Shown one piece after another: positions 15,513 through 20,447 of a stretch of DNA of 20,447 nt (the first letter of the stretch is position 1; every line of letters begins with the position of its first letter). Both the position numbers and the translations under genes were made by a program. The stretch is from CAYLZO01 sp964387775. Lineage in GTDB: Bacteria; Chloroflexota; Anaerolineae; JAAYZQ01. The stretch lies in assembly GCA_964387775.1 (NCBI GenBank), contig CAYLZO010000075.1:1-20447 (forward strand). Reading direction: 5' to 3'. The notes below the pieces were generated by a model. That model had not been told where the DNA came from. It was given only the letters and a program-made list of their open reading frames with translations, and did not search any database.

Positions 15513-15523
15513 GGGCATCGAAT

Positions 15524-15607
15524 GCCGACGTGGCGGAAATGGCAGACGCGACAGATTTAGGATCTGTTACCCTTTGGGGTGTGGAGGTTCAAATCCTCTC
15601 GTCGGCA
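15524..15607 (+). tRNA. tRNA-Leu (anticodon TAG)
   Basis: An 84-base type II tRNA. Acceptor GCCGACG pairs with CGTCGGC, discriminator A. The anticodon stem ACAGA/TCTGT encloses TTTAGGA, giving anticodon TAG (reads CUA-family Leu codons). It has a long variable arm (TACCC...GGGGTG) and T loop TTCAAAT. The 3' CCA is not encoded and must be added. It is 11 bases after rnpB and probably cut from the same transcript by RNase P itself. Confidence 0.95.
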
Positions 15608-15690
15608 CACGCGATTTGGGAAGAACCGCTGTTCAGGGAGCGAAGAGGGGAGTCGCGGGCGTGGGACATCTAGTCGCCGAGGATGGGGCG

Positions 15691-15978
15691 ATGGTAGATG
15701 ATGCGGATGAGTTCATCTGGTCCGACGAGTATGATGGCACCCGACGCAGGCTCTATCCACATACGTGCGAGTTGTGTGGAACGGTGACCTATGTTCCCAA
15801 GAACAGGCTGAAGGATCGCCGCTATTGTTCGACACGGTGTGCTCAACTTGGTCAGCGCAGCCGAGTGCGTTTGCAATGCGCGTACTGTGGTACAGAATTC
15901 GAGCGGCCTGCCAGCAAAGACGGACGCTATGCAAAGAGTGGCCCGACCTTTTGCAGCCGAATCTGCCACAGATTCTAG
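15691..15978 (+). CDS. small double zinc-finger protein, possibly a truncated HNH endonuclease
   Basis: 95-residue protein with two similar zinc-binding modules: C26-x2-C29...C46-x3-C50 and C63-x2-C66...C88-x3-C92. Such paired fingers ('CAYCGTEF...FCSRIC') resemble the N-terminal region of HNH-type homing endonucleases, but no HNH catalytic part follows. The frame stops with HRF, and the stop codon's last base is base 1 of tRNA-Ala. The start at 15691 has GAGG 8 bases upstream. Base composition looks less GC-rich than in neighbours, hinting at foreign origin. It may be a remnant of an element inserted between two tRNA genes; a genuine small DNA-binding protein is the alternative. Confidence 0.55.
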   Translation: MVDDADEFIWSDEYDGTRRRLYPHTCELCGTVTYVPKNRLKDRRYCSTRCAQLGQRSRVRLQCAYCGTEFERPASKDGRYAKSGPTFCSRICHRF

Positions 15979-16049
15979 GGGGGTTGGTGTTAACGGGAGC
16001 ACGGCGCCCTTGCACGGCGTAAGCGTGGGTTCGAATCCCATACCCTCCA
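15978..16049 (+). tRNA. tRNA-Ala (anticodon TGC)
   Basis: A 72-base cloverleaf. Acceptor GGGGGGT pairs with ACCCTCC and includes the G3-U70 pair that marks alanine tRNAs; discriminator A. The anticodon stem GCGCC/GGCGT encloses CTTGCAC, giving anticodon TGC. The T arm is GTGGG-TTCGAAT-CCCAT. The D arm is odd: stem GTGT/GCAC with a T at the position of the nearly invariant A14. The 3' CCA is not encoded. Its first base is also the last base of the upstream zinc-finger ORF's stop codon. Confidence 0.88.
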
Positions 16050-16085
16050 CTATTTGACTTGCACGGAAGATACGCTCGGTGGGGA

Positions 16086-16114
16086 GGGCAGCGATGGGCC
16101 TGTCGCTGCCCTTT
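16086..16114 (+). terminator. terminator of the rnpB-tRNA transcript
   Basis: A perfect 9-bp stem (GGGCAGCGA with TCGCTGCCC) and an 8-base loop, followed by TTT. It lies 36 bases after tRNA-Ala. The short T tract leaves room for read-through into the gene at 16143, for which no good promoter is visible. Confidence 0.65.
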
Positions 16115-16142
16115 CCCATATCTGTGAGGCAGGAGGACAGGG

Positions 16143-16571
16143 ATGGCAAACCAACGGAAGGCGCTCTTTGACGGGCTGATCCGCGATGAAGAGGGCAAGC
16201 CGGTCGAGGTGGTCATGGTCGGCGACGAGCCGACCTACGTGGTCGAGGAGGCCGGCTTCCGGCGCCACGTCGACTCGGAGGCCGTGGACCGGCAGGTGAT
16301 CGGGATGCTGCGCGACCAGTTCCTGGCCCACCGCGAGATCGCCACCGAGGCGATGCTGGAGATGTTGGGCAAGGACGATCTGTTCACCAAGGCCCTGATC
16401 GACGCCTCGATCCAGAACATGGATCAGATCATCGAGCATGGCCTGCCCGACGATGCCCGGGCCTGGCTGGGGATGCTCGGCTTCCGGGTGGTCATCAATC
16501 GGCACGGCGAGGTCGTGGCGCTGGACATGCCCGAGGCGACGGAGGAGTTTGGCGGCTGGGGGGAGACATGA
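16143..16571 (+). CDS. conserved-looking protein of unknown function
   Basis: 142-residue soluble, acidic protein of no family I recognise. The N-terminus looks like a small beta-rich module ('KPVEVVMVGDEPTYVVEEAGFRRHV'), the middle is helical (about 45-105), and the C-terminus ends in a strand pair 'LGFRVVINRHGEVVALDMPE'. There are no cysteines, signal peptide or membrane segment. The ATG has AGGAGG 6 bases upstream. Its stop overlaps the next start (ATGA), so it belongs to a three-gene coupled unit with the DUF4177-like and DUF6909-like genes. Confidence 0.82.
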   Translation: MANQRKALFDGLIRDEEGKPVEVVMVGDEPTYVVEEAGFRRHVDSEAVDRQVIGMLRDQFLAHREIATEAMLEMLGKDDLFTKALIDASIQNMDQIIEHGLPDDARAWLGMLGFRVVINRHGEVVALDMPEATEEFGGWGET

Positions 16572-16839
16572 GCCGCCCGGCGTGGGAGTACTGCCTGCTG
16601 ACCTGCACGCCCTTGACCGGTTTGGACGACGACGGCGTGCGCCTGAGCTACCACTTGGTCGCGCCCGAGGGGGCCGGTCAGGGCGAATTGCACAGTGAGG
16701 ACGCCTCTCCCCGCTGGCGGCCATCGGGCGGCTGCTCAACGAGCTTGGCGCCGAGGGTTGGGAGTTGGTGAGCTACGATACGACGACGAACCGGGGCGTG
16801 TTCAAGCGCCCTGGATTGCGACAAGGAGACGGCGAATGA
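16568..16839 (+). pseudogene. DUF4177-like small protein, frameshifted
   Basis: The first frame gives 'RPAWEYCLLTCTPLTGLDDD...ELHSEDASP' and then runs into non-homologous sequence. A -1 shift at the CCCC run (16709-16712) restores 'LAAIGRLLNELGAEGWELVSYDTTTNRGVFKRP', the typical ending of DUF4177-like proteins. The rejoined product has about 90 residues. Its start overlaps the upstream stop and its restored stop (16837-16839) overlaps the next ATG (16836), both as ATGA. This strongly suggests the intact form is real and that one C is missing. Sequencing or assembly error, a recent mutation, or programmed frameshifting are all possible. Confidence 0.75.
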
Positions 16840-18596
16840 TCCGCGAGATTCCATCCCCCGGCAACGAAGAGATCGACCTCTACATGCGCACCTACTACTC
16901 GCTGCTCCGTTCCACCAGCGACATCCGCATCCGCTCGCTGGAGGAGACGCACTCGGCCATGGACTCTAGCCTGCACATCGGCGCCGACCGGCCCACGCCC
17001 GACCTCTCGGCCTTTGTCTACAGCGTCATGCGGCTGCCCCGGTGCATGCCCCAGATCTGCCTGGTGCTCATGGGCCAGTCGGACGAAGTGTTCGACCGGC
17101 GGGGCTATCCCGACGTGGAGGCCTGGCAGTCGGTGACGGCCCACTCGCGCCGCCGCAAGATGTTCTTTGACGGCGAGAGCACGTTGGCGGCCTTTATCGC
17201 CAGCGTGTCGGACATCGACGACCTGATCCCGATGCTGACCGCCTACCAGATCGAGTGGAACAAGCTCCACGAGCAGCTGCTCGACTCGCCGATCCTGGGC
17301 CGCATCGAGCAACACGTGTCGGGCGAGAAGCCGCTAGAGGCCGACGAGGTGGGCGAGGTGGCCGACGCCCTGGGCGTGCCGGCCGACGATTTCGTCAAGC
17401 TCCAGGTGGCCTGGGGGCCGGCGCTCTGGCCGAACCTGCTCCAGGCCGGCCGCCGGCGCAAGGACATGGCCATCCGGCTGCTGGCCGGCTCGCTGACCGA
17501 CTACCGGCGGGCCACCGACGGCTGGTGGTACACGATCCATCAAGAGATCGACCGCGAGCTCTCGGGCGACCTCTTTTACCGGCCCGTCTATTTCGTATCG
17601 TCCAATACTCACAGCCTGGCCAACCTGATCAGCGGCTATGCGCTCGAGATCGAGGAGGAGCTGGCCGCCTACCTGGAGGCGGTCAATCCCGAGAACCTGT
17701 GGCGTAACTACCAGCGGATCAAGGCCGGGCGGGGGCGCGACTCCCTTGAGAACCTGCACTACTACGTCTTGAGCAAGTACCTGCTCCACGGCAGCCCCGA
17801 GGAGCAGGCGGACAAGGTCGCGACCATGCGCCGCTATCAGCGCGAGTGCGGCTTGCTCCACGTCGAGAATCCCAGCTACCTGGACGTGGCAGCTCAGATC
17901 ATCGAGCTAAAATCCCTTTGCCCCGGCCGTTTCGACCGGCGTCTGCGCGCCGACGGGCTGGAGATGCTGGCACAGAGCGACGCCCTCATCGTCAACGTGG
18001 ACTATCCCCTGGGCATGGCCGCCTACCAGATTTTCACCGAGGTGGCGGCCAACCTGGGCGAATTGCAGGGGGTCTATTTCATGGGCAAGGCGGCGACCCT
18101 CAACGGCCAGGTGGGCGACGTCATGATCCCCAACGTAGTCTACGACGAGCACTCGCAGAATACGTTTCTCTTCAGGAACTCGTTCCTGGCCGACGACCTG
18201 GCGCCCTACCTGGCCCAGGGGAGCGTGTTCGACAATCAGAAGGCGGTGACGGTGCGCGGAACGTTCTTGCAGAACAAGGACTTTATGAGCGTGTTCTACA
18301 GGGAGGGCTACACCGACATCGAGATGGAGACGGGGCCGTACCTGAGCGGCGTGTACGAAAACATCTATCCCAAGCGCTACCCGACCAACGAGATCGTCAA
18401 CCTCTTTATCAACGCCCCCTACGACATCGGCGTGATCCACTACGCTTCGGACACGCCCTACAGCCGGCGGCAGACGCTGCTTTCCAAGAGCCTGTCCTAC
18501 TTTGGCGTCGATGCCAGCTATGCCGCGTCCATCGCCATCTTGCGCCGCATTTTCGACCAGGAGATGGTCAACTTGCGGGAGCTAGGCAAGGTCTAG
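16836..18596 (+). CDS. DUF6909-like protein with nucleoside-phosphorylase-like C-terminus
   Basis: 586-residue soluble protein. The N-terminal region ('YYSLLRSTSDIRIRSLEETH', 'SSLH', 'MLTAYQIEWNKLHEQL') matches what I remember of DUF6909; the assignment is from memory. The C-terminal third (about 390-580) carries motifs like the nucleoside phosphorylase superfamily: 'GKAATLNGQVGDVMIPNVV' (417-435), 'TDIEMETGP' (493-501, compare the ME pair that binds the sugar) and 'YASDTP' (536-541, compare the catalytic SD in AMP nucleosidase). A role in nucleotide or nucleoside cleavage is inference. The ATG has AAGGAG 8 bases upstream and overlaps the preceding restored stop. Its own stop overlaps the convergent HAD gene by four bases. 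Confidence 0.85.
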   Translation: MIREIPSPGNEEIDLYMRTYYSLLRSTSDIRIRSLEETHSAMDSSLHIGADRPTPDLSAFVYSVMRLPRCMPQICLVLMGQSDEVFDRRGYPDVEAWQSVTAHSRRRKMFFDGESTLAAFIASVSDIDDLIPMLTAYQIEWNKLHEQLLDSPILGRIEQHVSGEKPLEADEVGEVADALGVPADDFVKLQVAWGPALWPNLLQAGRRRKDMAIRLLAGSLTDYRRATDGWWYTIHQEIDRELSGDLFYRPVYFVSSNTHSLANLISGYALEIEEELAAYLEAVNPENLWRNYQRIKAGRGRDSLENLHYYVLSKYLLHGSPEEQADKVATMRRYQRECGLLHVENPSYLDVAAQIIELKSLCPGRFDRRLRADGLEMLAQSDALIVNVDYPLGMAAYQIFTEVAANLGELQGVYFMGKAATLNGQVGDVMIPNVVYDEHSQNTFLFRNSFLADDLAPYLAQGSVFDNQKAVTVRGTFLQNKDFMSVFYREGYTDIEMETGPYLSGVYENIYPKRYPTNEIVNLFINAPYDIGVIHYASDTPYSRRQTLLSKSLSYFGVDASYAASIAILRRIFDQEMVNLRELGKV

Positions 18597-19348
18597 AGCG
18601 TTTCCAGGCAGGCCGGCAATTCCGCGAGGCGGCCAATGGTTACGTCCGGCTCGACAGGGGCTATCTCCACAGGCCGGTCGTAGCCATTTCCTTCCTGGCG
18701 AGCATCCTCCCGCGAGCGAATCCAGACGCAACGCATTCCCGCGCGCCGGGCGCCCAGGATGTCGGCGTCGAGGGTGTCGCCGACCATGACCACCGCCTCG
18801 GGCGGCAGGCCCCAGGCGCCGAGGATGGGCGCAAAGGCCGCCGGATCGGGCTTGCGGACGCCGACCCCCCCGGAACTCAGGGCCGGGTCGAGCCAGGGCC
18901 GAAAGCCGAAACGGTCCACCAGGCGCTGGATGAATGGGTCGTGGGTGGCGTTGGAAAACATCCCCAGCCGCAACCCTCGCCCGGCCAATTCGCTCAGCAC
19001 CGCGAGCGATTCGGGGAGCGCTTTCCAGCAGATTTCCTCGTAGGCGAAAAAGGCGTCGATGGCGCTGCATACCAGCATCGGATTGGGGTCAGACAAGCCA
19101 AAGCGAGCAAAGGTCCAGCGCATCGAGTCCTCGGCGGTCACTTCGCGCAGCGTCTCTTTGGCCCGGGCAAAGCCCTCGGCGCGGCGGTCGAGCAGGGCCG
19201 GGGCAAAGGCTTGGCTGTCCAGTTCGGGGGTCTCTTGCTGTAGAAAGGCGGCCAGATCGGCCACGCCTTGGTCAAATATCTCGGGCCAGGTGCTGTCGAG
19301 GGCCATCAGGGTGTGGCCCAGGTCAAAGATCACGCCCCGGATCGTCAT
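18593..19348 (-). CDS. HAD-superfamily hydrolase
   Basis: 251-residue haloacid-dehalogenase-type hydrolase, probably a phosphatase. Motif I is 'FDLGHTL' (nucleophile D9; the usual second Asp is G11, as in some FDLG-type subfamilies, so phosphatase activity may be changed). Motif II is 'GMFSNAT', motif III the Lys of 'VRKPDP', motif IV 'GDTLDADILGA'. A helical cap domain lies between motifs I and II. Substrate unknown. The ATG shares its A with the stop of the dehydrogenase (TGATG), so the two are coupled. The stop codon overlaps the convergent gene's stop on CTAG. Confidence 0.9.
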   Translation of the reverse strand: MTIRGVIFDLGHTLMALDSTWPEIFDQGVADLAAFLQQETPELDSQAFAPALLDRRAEGFARAKETLREVTAEDSMRWTFARFGLSDPNPMLVCSAIDAFFAYEEICWKALPESLAVLSELAGRGLRLGMFSNATHDPFIQRLVDRFGFRPWLDPALSSGGVGVRKPDPAAFAPILGAWGLPPEAVVMVGDTLDADILGARRAGMRCVWIRSREDARQEGNGYDRPVEIAPVEPDVTIGRLAELPACLETL

Positions 19349-20367
19349 CAGTAGCCCCTCTCCTTGTTCACCCGATTCAGCAGCGGCTCGCCGGCCAGGT
19401 AGCGGTCCAGGTTCTCGGCAAAGAGGTCGGCGGCCCGCTCGTCGTAGCGCGGCGTAAAGCCGGCGACGTGGGGCGAGATGAGGGCGTTGTCCAGGTCCCA
19501 CAGCGGGCTGTCGGCGGGCAGCGGCTCCTCTTCGAACACGTCCAGGCCGGCGCCGGCGATCCAGCCCTCGCGCAGGGCGCGGACCAGCGCCGCCTCGTCC
19601 ACGATCTCGCCGCGGGCGATGTTGACCAGGTAGGCGCTGGGTTTCATGGCCCGCAGCTCGTCCTCCCCGACAAAGTGCCTCGTCGCGGGCGTGAGCGGCA
19701 GCGAGACCACGACGTAGTCGCACTCGGCCAGCATCTCGTGGAGCTGGTCGGGCCGGTAGAAGCGCTCGGGGATCTCGCCCCGGGGGTCGCCGGTGTCCGG
19801 GACCGAGTAGCCGCTCTCGGCGTGGCGGCCCGAGCGGCTGAGGGCCAGGACCCGCATCCGAAAGGTGTGGCCCAGGCGGCCCACCTCGCGGCCGATGCTG
19901 CCGTAACCCAGGATGCCCAGGGTGCGGCCGCGTAGCTCGGGCCGGGCGTAGAGCTGCCAGCGGCCCGACGGCCACTCGCCCTCGCGCTGGCAGTGGGTCC
20001 AGTGGGACACCCGCCAGCGGTAGGCCAGCATGGAGGCCATGACGTACTCGGCGATGGGCGTGGCGTGGATGCCGCTGGTCGTGGTGACGGCCACGTCACT
20101 CTCCATGACCGGATGATCCAGCACGTGGTCGGCGCCGGCGCTGTGGAGTTGCAGCCAGCGCAACTCGGGCGCCAGCTCCAGGACGCCGGCCGGCACGTGG
20201 TAGGTGTAGAGTATCTCCGTCGTTGACCCCCGGGACAGGGCGGCGGCCACTTCCCCAACATCGTGGCACGTCTCTTGGACGACGTGGAGTCGGTCCGAGA
20301 CGCCCCGGAGCTCGTCGAGTTGTTCATCGCTGAAGCGAAGGGTGCAGAGCACGTTTGTCTTTTCCAT
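19348..20367 (-). CDS. D-2-hydroxyacid dehydrogenase family protein
   Basis: 339-residue NAD-dependent oxidoreductase of the D-isomer-specific 2-hydroxyacid dehydrogenase family, which interconverts 2-hydroxy and 2-keto acids. The Rossmann motif GYGSIG is at 154-159. The catalytic triad is present as R252 ('NIARGEIVDE'), E281 ('DVFEEEPLP') and H300 ('ISPHVAG'). The substrate (phosphoglycerate, glyoxylate or other) cannot be assigned. No ACT domain follows, which argues against a full SerA. The ATG at 20367 has AGGAG 9 bases upstream. It is the first gene after a clear promoter and is coupled to a HAD hydrolase, so a pathway with a phosphorylated hydroxyacid is possible. Confidence 0.92.
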   Translation of the reverse strand: MEKTNVLCTLRFSDEQLDELRGVSDRLHVVQETCHDVGEVAAALSRGSTTEILYTYHVPAGVLELAPELRWLQLHSAGADHVLDHPVMESDVAVTTTSGIHATPIAEYVMASMLAYRWRVSHWTHCQREGEWPSGRWQLYARPELRGRTLGILGYGSIGREVGRLGHTFRMRVLALSRSGRHAESGYSVPDTGDPRGEIPERFYRPDQLHEMLAECDYVVVSLPLTPATRHFVGEDELRAMKPSAYLVNIARGEIVDEAALVRALREGWIAGAGLDVFEEEPLPADSPLWDLDNALISPHVAGFTPRYDERAADLFAENLDRYLAGEPLLNRVNKERGY

Positions 20368-20408
20368 GCGCGTTTCTCCTGTGGAACAGGCTTTGTCCAA
20401 CAGGCGTC

Positions 20409-20436
20409 ATTATACCACAGGCGCCCGCGGCCTCAA
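20409..20436 (-). promoter_or_regulatory. promoter for dehydrogenase-HAD operon
   Basis: The minus strand shows a perfect TATAAT (20409-20414) and TTGAGG (20431-20436) with 16 bp between them. Transcription would start near 20402, leaving a leader of about 35 bases. Confidence 0.7.
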
Positions 20437-20447
20437 ACTTCAGGGGA

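Overview
The window looks like a chromosomal stretch of a GC-rich, probably uncultured Chloroflexota bacterium (Anaerolineae-like). This is inferred from long Thr-Pro linkers in secreted proteins, a repeat that reads as 'FDPAQG'/'LSRVEG' when translated, twin ArsA-type ATPases, and the overall gene style. No rRNA, CRISPR array, transposase or phage module was seen. Most genes sit in short, tightly coupled operons (ATGA, GTGA and TGATG overlaps). Several sigma70-type promoters with 16-17 bp spacing and hairpin terminators can be read directly.

Layout. (1) 95-2830, plus strand: a promoter, a Tat/lipoprotein DUF362 protein, and a fused NapH-NapG-like polyferredoxin carrying six predicted [4Fe-4S] sites, closed by a hairpin. 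(2) 2894-4502, plus: a promoter, a VOC (glyoxalase-fold) protein and a tandem double-Nudix hydrolase. (3) 10910 down to 4546, minus: cstA with a long structured leader and its own terminator, then a tight cluster of thioredoxin-fold protein, UspA-like protein, ferritin-like di-iron protein, two paralogous short hydrophobic proteins, two cysteine-free ArsA/Get3-type ATPases and a membrane TPR protein. (4) 14949 down to 11201, minus: an operon of polysaccharide deacetylase, RqcH/NFACT protein and glutaminyl-peptide cyclotransferase lipoprotein. (5) 15002-16114, plus: a strong promoter, RNase P RNA (rnpB), tRNA-Leu(TAG), a small zinc-finger ORF, tRNA-Ala(TGC) and a terminator. (6) 16143-18596, plus: an unknown protein, a frameshifted DUF4177-like gene and a DUF6909-like protein with nucleoside-phosphorylase-like C-terminal motifs. 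(7) 20436 down to 18593, minus: a promoter, a D-2-hydroxyacid dehydrogenase and a HAD hydrolase.

The most novel-looking element is the ArsA-pair cluster at 5.2-9.1 kb. The two ATPases have complementary losses of conserved active-site residues, no cysteines, and two neighbouring short membrane-hairpin-like proteins as candidate partners or clients. They sit in one transcript with stress/redox genes (Usp, ferritin-like, thioredoxin-fold). This looks like an uncharacterised heterodimeric Get3/ArsA-type membrane-protein or stress system, not an arsenite pump. Other notable items are the REP-like sequence present both inside the rqcH coding region and inside rnpB, co-transcription of RNase P RNA with tRNA substrates, the NapH-NapG fusion with an internal twin-arginine remnant, and the double-Nudix fusion.
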